Source of the DNA: Taenia hydatigena
Taxonomy: Eukaryota; Platyhelminthes; Cestoda; Cyclophyllidea; Taeniidae
Length of the DNA: 64,000 nucleotides
NCBI GenBank assembly: GCA_036345935.2
Contig: JADWOT020001439.1
Coordinates: 1-64,000, forward strand
Direction: 5' to 3'
The notes beneath the pieces were generated by a model, which was given only the letters and a program-made list of their open reading frames with translations, was not told where the DNA came from and ran no database searches. Both the position numbers and the translations under genes were made by a program. Positions 24,484 through 36,870 of this stretch are shown one piece after another (the first letter of the stretch is position 1; each line of letters opens with the position of its first letter).

Positions 24484-26045
24484 ATTCTATCACATATTCT
24501 GAACAACTGAACTGATCGCAGACAATAATCCTATTTGGAGTCGCCTTAATGTGTTCATGTTAGTAAAGCTGACGGCAGCACACATCCTGTCAATGTTTGA
24601 GAGTATCGTATTTTGTAAAAGGTAGTTGCATTATGCTAACCCTTCATTTCACCACTTCAGGAGCCAATTCATCGCAAGGGTGTGTAATACCGTTTTCTAG
24701 GCTACAAACTTGGCTCGCTGCTAAAAGTGTTAATGCATGATACAGAGCACACAATTTCGCCACTAATGTTTAGATAATTTACAATCAAAATGAATGGGAA
24801 GCTTGGAGCAACTATTCCCATTGATGCTTACCAGTCGGTTTAAATTCTACTGCCTGTTTTAAGCAATAATGCATGTTATAATAGGCGATGCAGTAGGTGC
24901 AAGTTCCTTAAAGACGTTAATATTCTTTTCCTAAATGTTGCATTATAATTAATGTGCAGTAGTTCCGGTTGAGCTGTGAAGGCAACACTTTCAGTAAAAG
25001 ACGTCGTAAATGCGAAAGTGTTCCTAAATACAGCGCTTATAGTCCATGCAAGTTAATGTTACGATATAATTAATGCTCGTTTGTTGCAAATTTAACAAAG
25101 AGACACATGCGCGCATCATTATTGTAATTTCGGCTTTTATTCCAAGTTTGTTTGCAATTTGATGCGTTACTAGTTAGGAATTACCTGACTGATCCTCAAA
25201 GCGAAAAAAATGTGTCATAACCTGAAAACAGAGCAGCTGTTATCGTAAAGTGTCGTTAAAACTGGAATTGAATTAATAAATGGATTAGTAGGTGGCATAA
25301 TACGCACTGATATGATGTGCAGGTTTGCTGAATTAGCCCTGGACACGACGTGTTTCAACGAAGAGTAGGAGTCAGTTCGTAAATCGCAGTATCAAGCAGA
25401 GCTCCTTTGATTTAGGATGTAGTATTATGCTGTCTTCGACTATGCTAAAAGAATCAGCTGAATATCTAATGCAACTGACTGTAACGAAGCACGGATCCTG
25501 CCCAATGCTTCTCTGCGGACAGGTTGAATGGCCTGATAAACGAGAAAAATGCTATGTTCTTGATGATTCCGACTTGTGCGGGTCTACGTTGACGAATGGC
25601 TCAGGGAACGAGAATCGATGTGAGTAGAGCGACGGTAGCAGAGATGCAGCAGCATACCGTCTGAATTCACGGATAAAATGAGGCCTATTAATCTAAGCTT
25701 GAGATAGGCGAATTGACGTGCCGATTGCTGGCACATTGGAGTAGGCAGGCTATTATATCATTAAGCCCAAGCCCTTGTCTGCATGCCTCCTAGGTACCAT
25801 TGTGATGAATTAATATTCCAAGAAAGGGTCCCACTTCATCTTGACGTGGTATCCTCAGAACCTATTTTTGATCGCGACAAAGGCTGAGTTGACAAACACA
25901 TTAAGTACGAAGAAAGGTGATTCTTGCTGCTATAAAGTATCCTTAACATCATATGGCTGCTATTGATAAAAAGCAAACGAACCCAAAGTACAACGCAAAG
26001 TTTACTTTTCGCCTACTTTTAACAGAAAAGCTGGATGGACATGAG
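24484..26045. other. No recognised feature
   Basis: This is the left part of the spacer of the inverted duplication. Only short frames are present, and I found no copy of any block. Confidence 0.45.
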
Positions 26046-26049
26046 TCCG

Positions 26050-26440
26050 GTTCAAACACAAATTCGGGAATAATAATGCTTGTGAGAAGCGCTGACTCGG
26101 GAAATTTTGAACAGGAATTGTAGAGACAACTTGGTTTCCAAATTGGTAAATCTAATTTTTATCAATGCACAAAAATATGAGGCAAAATCATTGACAATCT
26201 CAACGATGCCAGCAATCATAGATTGACAATTTCCACATGTCACACATGTGTGGCGTGCGAATTCAAGTGGAAAAATCAGAATATAACATATGGTTCTGGT
26301 AAGACATATGCTAATGTCCTACTGAAGCTTTGACATATCTACAAAACCCTGGCATAAAAATTTAGTCTTTTTCTTCACGAAGAACACCAACACTCAGTGG
26401 CATTCTGCTGGGGTGGTCAGCATCCTTCACTCATAACTTC
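26050..26440 (+). repeat. Block F, fragment (3' part), with exon relic
   Basis: This aligns with about 2640-2970 and 60660-60980. The minus strand still reads CVTCGNCQSMIAGIVEIVND, the counterpart of CVTCGFYQFVVAGSNAA at 60.8 kb. The perfect 14-base palindrome TCACACATGTGTGA is found here (26237) and near 60807. The copy is more diverged than the other two. Confidence 0.65.
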
Positions 26441-26829
26441 GTTTTTTGTCTTGGCGCTAAAGTAAATAAGACTAAAAGATTAGCTGGAATCTTTGGATTG
26501 ACAGATTGATGGACGGCTAGATATTCAGCAGCGATACTGGTACCTAGGCACACACTCGGGATGTCGCGACCCCCTCATTTTGAGTGAGGTCTTCGCGTAG
26601 ATTTTGAATTGTTCAGGTCTTGTAGATTTAAAATGACTGCACAGTGTAGACTGAGTCCAATATTTAAAGTCTGGGTTCTTATCAGTGTGCCTAATCGTGA
26701 CATCTCGATCGCATGTCGCCTCACCCACATGACCAGTTAATCACTCCTTCTTCCATTTGCAGACCTGATAGAGACGCAGCAGTAGTCTTTAGAACATGCA
26801 TTATGCATGTTTTAAGTTGCACTTTACGT

Positions 26830-27400
26830 TAACTAATCAAAACTCTGTTGATGCGGAAAGCAAACCTCGTTAATTTTATCCATTCTCTCTGTAGTGCCGC
26901 CGTGAAGTTCATGAGCGATTCCTCTGAGGCACAGAGGTGGTGCGTACTCACTTATCTCGACTCCAAGTCGTGTCACAGAGAAAGGATGCAGCTGAGCAAT
27001 AATGAATGTGCCATTTTGCGTGGCGATTGTCCGGATTGTGAGCACCAGGATCGTAGACACCTGAATGCCGTAACCGACGTCTTCACGACAAAGCAAACGC
27101 TTGTTGTGACAGGCACGATGTGGCAAACGCTGGATCTCCTCCCGAACTTAAACTCCATGCAAAAGATGTTCGAGGCCGTAAATGGGTTCTGCTTTCTCCC
27201 TTTTTCCAAGATATTTGATAGCTTTCGCATTTGGTGCAACCGGTGACAAAACGATTGGACGATTAATTTGGTGGAGATGGTACAGTGAACCTGTCTTTAT
27301 ATCCTATGGAGAAGAAGGAGAGCTTTACACGTTCAAGCATGTCTTCCATTAGCTGGTCCATGAAGGTATTTATTACGTTGCATAAAAGCTTTAGAAATAT
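26830..27400 (+). repeat. Blocks G (start) and I, copy 2
   Basis: From 26830 the sequence follows the beginning of block G ('tgttgatgcggaaa', also at 42331), then switches near 26985 to block I. The block I part keeps an open frame shared with 17870-18110, including VTGTMWQT, up to a stop after CNR (27243). The G-to-I junction is not present in the other copies, so this array was rearranged. Confidence 0.8.
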
Positions 27401-27423
27401 AAACATTATACAATATTACTTGG

Positions 27424-28290
27424 TTAGACTGATGCGTTTCCCTTTGTAAAGACGCTTGCTTTCCTGTGGATCGCACAGTCGTACGCATGGTATCTGGTGA
27501 CATGTACTTGCAGGCACCGAGGCACACTAGTCCTGCCTCGCATTTGAGTTGCGAACTTACTCACCGCTTTACAGTGGTCGATACGCACGTTGAGTTTACG
27601 TTGAAGACTGAGGAATGTCGATTTTAAAAGTAGACAAATTTGGTTTCGCACCCCAGTAACTGACTTTACGCTCTCCAAACGTTGCTCAAATGAAAGAGCA
27701 TCAACTTGTGATTGGTGAGCATTACGAATTATGATCCGCGGTCCTAATCACAATCAGATTTCAAATCGAGGCCAAAGCTAACCTCAAATCGTGTGCGTGT
27801 CATTAAGATGCGAAAGGTGGCGCATGAATAAAAGAGTCTTAATTTTACACACGTTTGGGTAGTCTGTGCCGAACATTAACTGACTGACAATACATGGCCT
27901 AATCGTGTTAGCCGTCTGTGCTTTACACCTCCCTCTGGAATCACTGAGGACGTGGGTGAGGCAGATTTAATTGACATGAGATTGACCTTTCAAATGATAA
28001 GCAGAACACCACATTTTTAGCAGAAACCTGGTAGGCCTGTATATGCAAATTCGCTGGTTGTTCATTTGCTTGAGCCGTTCAATATTTTAGCACGTACCGG
28101 ACTCAACTACCCATACAAGTGTTTCATGTCCGATTTGTCATCAATTTTGGAGTCCATATACCATCTTGATACCATTGCATCACACCATCGAGAGAGCATA
28201 AGCATTGGTGGCATAAGTGAGAGTTGGAAGTGCAATAGTCGACCACTTCATTGCGCTATCATATTCTCTCCGCATAATTACCAGTAAGAA
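27424..28290 (+). repeat. Block J, copy with exon relic
   Basis: This matches 63065-63860 over its whole length. Shared strings include 'aggccaaagctaacctcaaat' (split around 27769 and 63421), 'agagcatcaacttg' (27697 and 63351) and the final 'accatcgagagagcata'-like stretch. In one plus-strand frame it reads CFPVDRTVVRMVSGDMYLQA, the counterpart of CLPVDRLITRVTSGGVYSQT at 63.1 kb. Confidence 0.88.
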
Positions 28291-28499
28291 GTGGCGATGT
28301 TGGCAGCAACGGCAGTACCCACCGAAACACATTTTTGGGGTTAGGCCTCCTTTTAAGTTAGATGGCGTAAGTTTATAGCCCCGGATATTCTTTGGCGTCA
28401 TTTTGACGCCATAGGAATCGTTTTTTTGGATTTGAGGCTCACGTGGTCTTTTAATGCTGCAAAAAAGCAGATGATTTATGGTCATTTGGAATCATTTTA

Positions 28500-29930
28500 G
28501 TGCCTGCTGCTATCCCTACTGCCCTCTCAATTAACACAAAGCAGTTACTCACTCTCGCCTCCCCTCTCCTCTCCCTCTATATTACCTTACATTCGATAGC
28601 AAATTTTGTTTTGGCATGATTTAAAACCACTTAACAAGTAGGCTTCTTTAACCCTTTCCATTTAGTTAACCTTATCCTTGGCCTTGTCAACTTCTATTTC
28701 AATGCATTCTCACCTTTTAATACCTACCTTCCCATCGTCACACATAGGCGACCCAGTGTTATTCACGTTTTCACCATCTGGCAAGGTTTCCTTCTTTCCT
28801 CATTTTAGCTCCATCTTTTCACCCATGTGGACTTACTTGATCACTTTTCACCATCACGACTACTAACTCACCCTTCTATCTCTATCACCTCACTTGCATT
28901 CAATATCCTTCCCTTCCTTCCTTTATTCTTTCTTGCTTCCATCCATCCTTTTACTCTTATTGCCTTTCTTATTTATTCTGATTACTAAAAAAGAAAATTG
29001 AGGGTCCCTTAATTCCTTCCTCCTTGCCTTTCACTACCATAGATCTACTGAGCGTCGCTCCGTACTGCCACATATCACTCATTTATATACATCTCATTTG
29101 AACCAAGAAAAAACTAAACAATTCCATAAAAGAGTGCCAAACGCACTTTTTTATTTATGTTTTTAAATCTGCCAAGTTCTCTTCCACCATTTTCTCCTTT
29201 CATCATCATCCCCACCGTCACAGATACGTGACGCACACATTTATTCACCTAGCATTTGCCTCCTCCCTGCCCTCATTCTTAACTTCATCATGCGCATCAT
29301 ATTCTTATGCTTCCATTCGTCTCCTTCTTTTCTAATTATCTTTGTACGTGGCAAACTATAGGCTTCCCTGCATTTTTCCTCCATTCATTTATTGTTGGCA
29401 ATTCTTCTTATTCACTTCCCTTTTGCTCTCACTTTTAAAATAAGCAAGGCAGTAAGTCAGTAAACAACCACTTATTACAGGGTTTCACCTTGCAGCTTCT
29501 AAATTCACTTGTATTTACAACTAATCATTAGCTTCCACTCCCATGCATATCCCCATCACTGATACTTTTATTCCAAAGTCTCGCACATAATTACATGTAT
29601 CACTGCTCCCTCCTCAACATCCAATTATCCAACATTCTCTCCTTTTCTCCTTCCTTCCCATTCCGGTCTTCCTGCTCCTACTTCATTTACACAGACAAAC
29701 GCTCGCCCCCATTTTCCATTTCTTTCTTTCACTTAATCGTCGTAGAGCTCTTGTCCTCCTCTTCTTCTTTACTCTTTCTTTCATTTTCCATTCACTCATC
29801 CATGCATCGCAGACGTCTCCTTCCTTTCTCTTCCTCTTTTACCACTTCTGTCCTATCCTCCTTTATTGTCACAAATACACAAGCACACACACGCACCAGC
29901 TAGCAGCAAAATTAAGTCCTCCTCTTCAAC
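28500..29930 (+). repeat. 1.4-kb pyrimidine-rich tract
   Basis: The plus strand is strongly enriched in C and T over about 1.4 kb, with many runs such as 'ttcccttccttcctttattc' (28910) and 'ctcctcttcttctttactct' (29756). It is not a simple tandem repeat. Open frames inside it (for example 29595-29903, Ser/Phe-rich) reflect the composition. The last 200 bases (about 29735-29925) recur at 44095-44280, including 'accagctagcagca' at the end. The tract sits in the spacer of the large inverted duplication. Such tracts can adopt triplex structures or derive from expanded intron polypyrimidine sequence; neither is shown. Confidence 0.8.
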
Positions 29931-30162
29931 AGGGAGGAAATCAGGACTGGCAGGCAGATAGGTCTTACTTACAATGATCCCTTACCACTGCAATCTGTGC
30001 CACAATCTCTACGCGTATCGCAGCTACTGCGACAAGAGCGTCCATCCAGCCAAAATACGCATAATTTAATCGCTTTTGCCTTCCTAGTGGTAAGTTGTAT
30101 GCAATCATAGATCCCTAACTACAAACAGTTTCAGGGATCCTTTCATGATTATGATTTATGAT

Positions 30163-32160
30163 TTGCACCAATACGGGTGCAAATTCTGGGGTCTTGCTCA
30201 TAGTGGGCAGTCTAGATAAGCTGTATTGCGAAATCGTTTGATAGCAAAAGGAACTCACCCAGCAAACTTTCACAATCAGCCGTCGCTGATTCGCTTTCAT
30301 GTGCTTGGATCGGTTGTCTGAACATGTGAGGATGACTGTGTCCTCATCAACATCGTCCTGGTGCGCTACTTCATCTGACATAATTTCCGGCAATAGCGGC
30401 TCCTGTACCGCCTCTGACTTGCCACTGGTCACCGTAGGCACCAGCGACACCACAACGTAAGCCAGTAATTCGTCCAAATTTGGGGACCTAATCAACGTTC
30501 ATCCTTTGACGAAATTAACAACTTCTGGGAAGATCTGAATGCAGTTACTCAAAGAGTGCCCATGAATCCTGTTTGCAGAAACCGAAGTCTTTAAGTTGTT
30601 TTGTTCGAATATGTGTTTCCTTAGCTCTATTTTGAATGACATTGATTTGATGCATTATTTTGAATGTTAATGCATGCCTCATTGAGAAAAGATACTTTTA
30701 CAACAACGTCAAGACCGCTACAGTTACTAACATACAAATGTCTAGCTCGAGACAATCGCTTTCAGTCAACTCATTTCGTGATAATAAGCTTTTGCTAAGT
30801 TTTGCAGTGATCGCACACGTCCGTACTGTCATACGTTTAAAAATGAGGATTACGGCGGTAAATTTTTAATGCCCTTCTTCCGAACCCTTTTAATGCGGGA
30901 TCCCACATTTAATTTCACCAATGCAGTGCTCCCACTGCACACTGCTTCCGTTTGGACAGATTCACAGACACATTCCATTTTTATTCAAACAAGTGGATTG
31001 CATGTTATTAAATGCATGCATTGTTAGCAGCCTACGATTTTGTACTAAATCATGCTCGTTTGCGAACTGCGCCGCGTTTTACTGCAAGCATCTTAAATAT
31101 GAGGAGACGCTAACTACTATAATTTATCATTGCCGTTTACGTTCAAAAATCCCGTTCCACTGATGTTAAATTAAAATTCGTGTCTATTCTTATTTACATT
31201 TTGTGGGATATGCACCATGTGTTGCACGACAGGCATCATGGTTTGGATATCTTTACTATCACTGCGAATTCTGCACGATGAAATGGAGCTATTGATTCTT
31301 CTGGGAAGAGAGAGATTCGTTGGTAAGGCCATGCTTTCACTCATATGAATACCAATCATACAACTATCCAGATTCCTCCCAGAGAAGTGCAGCGACACTT
31401 AACGCTACCAAAATGGTTCTGAACAATGTCCAACTTGAACATGATTAACAAACTCACTCTGACTAGCGTATTTGTGAAGGTGTCGAGTTTGGTATGTAAA
31501 AGTCCACCATTTGCGTGTAGGCGTTCATATTTTAAAAATAAAAGACCCTTGAGTGAATGTGTGCGTATATTTGCGGTCGCATCACAGACTTCATGTTCTC
31601 GTCCAAAGTATTTCCCGCATTAGAACCGCTAGTAGCCTGCAGGATCACTAAGGCAAGAATACATTAGTCAGCATTTCGAGTAGGCTCGTAGACATGCGAT
31701 TTAAAAGTGGCTTAGCTTTATCGTTGGAAGTTAAAAGCTGAAAATCTGTGGTGTAAATTAGGGCTGTAGTAGGCAGTGTGGACCCTCTCTGTATGCTTTG
31801 CATATCATTCACTCATAGAGCTTTTCCGGAGGCTGCGAATATTCAAATGGGCTCTGCGAGCCAATCGCGATGACGGACTGACTATGTGGAAATCATGTTT
31901 GGCCAATCGAAAGAATCCGAATGCGAACGGCACGAGCGAGAAATTTTCATTTGGAAAATGAGGCTAATAGCGCTTGCCTTGGTCACCGCTCTACTTTCTG
32001 GCGCCTCTGATGATTACATACTCTTATATAATACATCCTACGATGCCAAAGTATAGCCACGAGTGCAATCGTCAGATGTAGTGGCATGCAAGGTAGCGTG
32101 TGGTAATTTTGAGTGCAGCTTTGCTGTCCATATCGAAACTGAGGTAAGTTAGACCGATCG
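30163..32160 (-). repeat. Right arm of 9.7-kb inverted duplication
   Basis: This is the reverse complement of 22470-24483. Similarity ends abruptly on the inner side after 'cacccgtat' (left copy 24474; right copy near 30165) and on the outer side just past the GTAAGT donor at 32144. The arms differ by substitutions and a few small indels, so both have evolved separately for some time. Confidence 0.92.
30259..30487 (-). CDS. Open exon-like unit, unknown protein (right copy)
   Basis: On the minus strand an acceptor (gattag) at 30488 and a GTGAGT donor at 30258 flank a fully open frame: NLDELLAYVVVSLVPTVTSG, then an acidic stretch with MSDEVAHQDDVDEDTV, then KANQRRLIVKVCW. The left copy is frameshifted, so this is the better preserved one. 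It would be an internal exon of a gene running leftward into the spacer, where I see no partner exon. A basic patch leading into hydrophobic residues suggests a cytosolic N-terminal region before a membrane helix; that is inference. It may simply be a fragment carried by the duplication. Confidence 0.35.
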
Positions 32161-33575
32161 GCTTGGCATTGTTCATCTCACCTCTGGATAGGCTTTAACA
32201 TTTCTCTATTGTCATCTTAATCCTGCGGATAAAAATTGGATAGACTACACCAAAGTCAACTCTTACTATCACTTTCTCCGATCTCACCTCCTTCCAACGG
32301 ATGAGAGGATCCGCTCTACGTGGACATGCCTAAACCAGTTTCACCTCACAGATGAGCAAGAGAAGGGGATTGAATAAGGAAAAATCCAGGTCATCGACTG
32401 TTGCTACAGGCAGATGACTGAAGCGCGACGCCAAAATCATGCTAAACTTTACGATTTTGACATTAAACACTTTAATTGAAACCTGTCAAGACTATGACAG
32501 CAGCAAACCCTCATCTTGCACAACTTGATTTGATGAGGGTTGAGGCAGTCATTTTAAAAGTTCAAGGAAGATGCAAAAATTCGGTAAGGCGACTGAGGAG
32601 ACCCCTGTCTTACAAATTGCATCGATACTCCACCAACCAGGATTCACATAGTTATGGCAAGACCTACAACAAGAAAGCATTGTCGAAATAACGAGTTGGA
32701 TGAATGTCTGTGTCCATCCTGGACGCATCAGAAAGTAATCCTCTATCAGGTGAATTAAACTTAGAGCGATTTGTCTAAAAATTGAATCAAAATGAAGGGT
32801 TTTCTTAAAGCCGACTGAAATGTGCGAATGAGCAGACTTACAATCATTTGATGTCATCAAGGGCGGGTGATAGTGCATGTGAGTGGATCCTTAGTACACG
32901 AACGGTCATGGAAATGTGACAAATCAGAGGGCGGGAAGGCATGCAGGAATGGGTGGACAAGGAATTTGACTGCACAGGGTAATGGATGGGAAGATGAGCA
33001 CTGAGGAAGTAATTCATCATCAGCAGTGCAAAGACTGCATTGGCTGACAGCGTTCCCACATGCACCCGTCAACACTCCAACAGCCGAATGCTGGCCGCAA
33101 ACATGAGGCATTATGTCTTATTCAGGCGATTGGTGCTGCTGGAGATAGGATTTCTAGCACTCACCCCATTCGCCATCACCAGATCAGCCAGATTATCTCA
33201 AGTTAGGCAGGAGGAATAGTGCTGCTGACAAGATATTGAGTAAAAGCGCAACTTCGTCAAAGTATTTTATGCCTTTCTGAGTATCAAATGCAATGTTTCA
33301 TGCCATCAACTCAAGAGTTTTTGTCGTTAACTGTGGTGGCTGCTGACGCAAGAACTCCACATGGTTGACTCAGTTCAACCAATCGAAACGCAACCCATCT
33401 GGTGCACATCTTTACCTTTTGTCGGCTCTTGGGTGGTACGACCCGTATCAGGTGTGACGGAGACGCCTTTGGAGACAAGAATACACCCCATCACCACACG
33501 CCTCTTAATTACAGTTTCCTTGACGTCTACGCCTATTTCGACATGAGGCGTGTTTATTTGAAGGCTTTCACCTAA
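31958..33575 (+). pseudogene. Secreted-protein family relic, three exon-like pieces
   Basis: Piece 1 (31958-32143) starts with ATG and a signal peptide MRLIALALVTALLSGA, then DDYILLYNTSYDAKV, an in-frame TAG at 32054 (CAG in the left copy), a motif CKVACGNFEC, and a perfect GAG/GTAAGT donor. Piece 2 (about 32221-32377) reads YTKVNSYYHFLRSHLLPTDE and later TCLNQFHLTDEQEKGIE; related copies lie at 4.0 and 45.0 kb. Piece 3 (33369-33575) is open over 68 codons with LLGGTTRIRCDGDAFGD and FLDVYAYFDMRR; related pieces are at 42.1 and 47.5 kb. The order and strand fit one ancestral gene for a secreted or surface protein. The stop in piece 1 makes this copy dead. The family is unrecognised; expanded taeniid surface antigens such as GP50 are one idea to test. 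Confidence 0.45.
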
Positions 33576-33860
33576 TTACGATTTTATACAGCTTCACGCT
33601 TCCTTTCATTCGTCGGCGGCTGCACACTCGAGGGAATGAAGCACTGCGCAGACTCCTGTGTGAACAGGTTTGTAGGTGATGACTAGTGTGCGCAGAGGTG
33701 ACAGCCCTATATAGATTTGTGGGAGACACAAAGCAGCGCTGTAGACTCGTCAGTATACTGACTCCTGACTGGTAATGCTCTGATGCCTGTGTGAACAAAG
33801 TAGTGAGTTTCAAATGTCTTTTTGCCTAAGTATCGCCCTTTGTATTTTCTCTGCTGTCCC
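33180..33860 (+). repeat. Block K, copy 1
   Basis: This matches 45340-45900, with 'gatattgagtaaaagc' (33233 and 45407) and the 'acactcgagg' to 'acaggttt' stretch (33626 and 45649) as anchors. The part containing piece 3 of the secreted-protein relic also matches 47455-47640, which keeps LLGGPTRVGFDRGVF. The downstream part continues after a gap at 34980-35170. Confidence 0.75.
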
Positions 33861-34979
33861 AAAATGGATGGTTGAGTAGGAAGTCAATACTGGAGAGTCA
33901 TTTCACTGCTAATTTCTTGGCCAAACACTATGCTATGTAGCTGCGCTGCCCTTTGAATCCTACAGTAGCATTTTTGTCCCATGTGTGTTTTTTTAATCGG
34001 CAAAAATAAGCAGTCTGGTTATTTCTTGCTCTAGTAGATACATTTGATTCAAAGTAGACAGTCCACTGGAATATATTCAACGTAAGAATACTAAGGAATT
34101 CGTTTTGTTTGGTATTACTCGATACCGAGGTAGGTGATCGGCGATAGAGACAACCTGTAAAGGCTACGGTTTTCTTCCCAGCTTTTGCACAATACCTCTT
34201 GATCACTTCGATCTTGCCCTTAATTTGTGACTGCTTATGTGTGTTCACTTGTTACATTTTAATCGAGTTGTCATCCTTGCATGCATCTGCAACACACCAT
34301 TTCGCGTTTGTTAATAGCACTTGAAAGAGAGATTCCACAGCTGGTGGGTCACTAATAGAAGCATACGCATAACCGGGAGACGACCTGGTGCTTTGTGTTC
34401 CTGCAAGATGAAAGGGAGAAGAGATGAATGCTGGTGGTCGGCGTCCTCGAAATCAAGATCATACGTCACAATCGAATATCAAACCATACAAGCAGATGAG
34501 TGAGGATGCGCGAAGCCGTCGAGCAACGGCGCTCAATGTACTCGACCACTGATTGTGCCACCCTCAGCAATTTCGTGGGGTAAAACAAATATGCACGACT
34601 AACCCAACCTCCCGCTTTCCACTACTTTGATCTGTGCATTGCAGAAATTGAGCTCACTTTAACAAGTCCTATTCATTTTACTGGGTTTTCCCTACCGAAA
34701 AAAGGTGTTGATGAGAAGCCTCAATCGTGAACTCTTGTGGGTTACTGGATGCTTAAGTGAGCAGGTCGAGGCTTGAAGAAGAGCTACGACATTGGAAAGG
34801 ATAAGGGATTTGTAGACGGTAATTAGGGGATTCCAGCAAGGACCACGACTAAGTCATCAGTCCTCACTTCTGGAACCACCGCATAGCCGTCAACAGTAGG
34901 CCGGCTAATCCTGTCGATGTTTCCTCACCTTCCCACCTCTTCGTTAACTGAATTTGTAAACACTTCTTCCATTCATGAT
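33861..34979. other. No recognised feature
   Basis: A 106-codon minus-strand frame (33928-34248) and a 60-codon plus-strand frame (34321-34503) are present, but neither has a recognisable domain or a second copy in the window. Confidence 0.4.
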
Positions 34980-35170
34980 TCTGTAATAAGGTGACAAAAA
35001 GCTGTAGAAAAATTGGCTTTGAAGGATCGCACAAGATTGTGCAAGTGTTTCCTTTCAACGTGACGTCAATCAGTGTGACGCGTGGTGGTAAAACGTGGTG
35101 ACGGTCGTGTCTGTGGCTCCTTTTTTCACAGATGGTCTGACGTTAGGCGCGAATCTCACCGACGTGGATT
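34980..35170 (+). repeat. Block K, continuation
   Basis: This resembles 45885-46110 ('gcaagtgtt' followed by 'cc' and a GTGACG/GTGTCA-rich stretch in both). The match is weaker than for other blocks. The adjoining frame at 35095-35409 is open in overlapping frames on both strands and I do not interpret it. Confidence 0.5.
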
Positions 35171-35419
35171 ACACACCGACGATCAGAGCGCAACTCCTGT
35201 GTGTTAGATCTACACAACTGAATCCAATGGAATTAAACACGTGCAAGTCTTTACTGTGCCAGACAAGTCGTGTGTCGATTGACCGAACAGAGTCACACAT
35301 TTGGAGTTGTTCCGTCAGCGATTCCCTAGGTACTGCGGTGGTCTTAGTAAATTGGAATGCAGCAGACTGTACTGACAGACTGTGCAACCTAAAGCTCTGT
35401 TTCTTCTAGTCTGACATCT

Positions 35420-36870
35420 CCTCTCGATCGAAGCCAGTTCGTCTGTGGAATTTTGAGAGCGTCGCCTAATGGTGATGGTAAATCAACGATTTCTCGTGAT
35501 GCTCTAACCACCTGGTAGCGCCTCCTGTTGAAGGACGCTGTCGCTTAAACTCACGTGTCCAATACACGTTTCCTACTAGGCGACGATTAAGACGACTGTT
35601 TATTTGCACCCGATTTACCTCTGTCTACAGTTCGAGCAGCATCGCAGATCAATTTTGCATACCTGAAGCACTGAAAATGCTCCAATTTGCGGCTTATACG
35701 TAGCAATCCAGAGAGTTTAGACGTGTCGGGCCCTTGCTCTGCCAATCGCTTGAGTATCGCTTTATTTTCCTACTAATTAGGCCTTGCTGAAGGTGTCAGT
35801 GGTGACGATTTTATGCCACCCGAATTCTTCCCACTCCTGGGGCCATGTGTCTTACAGAAACCTCGAGTAGATGTTGTTCCCCCAACGCATTCTACCTGCT
35901 ATTCGTCTGTGAATTTGTCTTTAATTTTTCGCCTTAGGTATCCCATCGCCAAGTGATAGCTCTACTCTCTACAGCTAGCAACACGAGTAACACCGACGCT
36001 AACCACATTTTCTACTTCAGGGTGACGACTTTCCACCGCGCTTGCGGTATGATTGTGCATTCCATCGGCATCCATGTTTCCAAGTAAAATCCAAGGTTGT
36101 TCCCTCAATAAGGATAAAAGGACCTCAAAAATTGTGGACGGCTGTTATGAACACTCAACATTTCCCCACTATATTTTCGTGCAACCCTTCCTTTTGTTCC
36201 AAATAGACATCGGGCAAAATGGAACATTTCGTTCACTCCTCAGGCATGCTTGCTTCGCAACGGAAAGCAGCAGTGGGCAAATTCGTCGCTACAATGTAAG
36301 CACCTACTGAAGCAATTGAGGTGCATCCACACTCTCAAATCGCCTGTTCGAATTAAGTGGCAGCCAAAAATTGGGTTAAAAATCGCATTTATAACTACAC
36401 AGATCTTAACTGCCCCCAAGAACACACAAACGAGGCAAGTCCGTAGCATTTCACGTCAGCTTGGCTAAGTGTTGGCCAATAACTTGTAAATTCAGAGGTA
36501 AGGAACCCAACCTAATCGTAGCTTCCGCCTAAAAATCCCTCCAGTTTGTTATAACTGTCCCAACCACCTGAATCACTTAAGCTCTCACCCATTCAGTCAC
36601 TCGTTTCTTTCAAAAATTTTGCCAGATCCGTGTTTTCGTCCTTGCCAGCGAAATCTTGCAAAGTGGAAGCGGTGAGCCAAAGTGAATGAAGACTTTGCAA
36701 CGTACACGTGAGACAAACAAAAGGAGACAAAGCAAGTCCACAGGTCAGGTTGAATTAAGTGCAATGTGGATGACTATTTGGAATGCACACAAATGCGTTG
36801 ACAATCGGCAAAGGAAGACGCAAAAGTGGTGAAGTACATTAAATCACCGTTGGACAACGTTCAAATCGCC
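35420..36870. other. No recognised feature
   Basis: This lies downstream of the hsp70 pseudogene on its strand. I see only short overlapping frames. There is no evident poly(A) tail, target-site repeat or 3' partner that would mark the hsp70 copy as processed. Confidence 0.45.

Noticed and set aside
29595..29903. 102-codon Ser/Phe/Leu-rich frame
   Set aside because: It is a by-product of the C/T-rich composition, which removes stop codons on the plus strand.
35095..35409. 104-codon plus-strand frame and 72-codon minus-strand frame
   Set aside because: Open on both strands, and only its beginning overlaps block K, where the other copy does not keep the frame.
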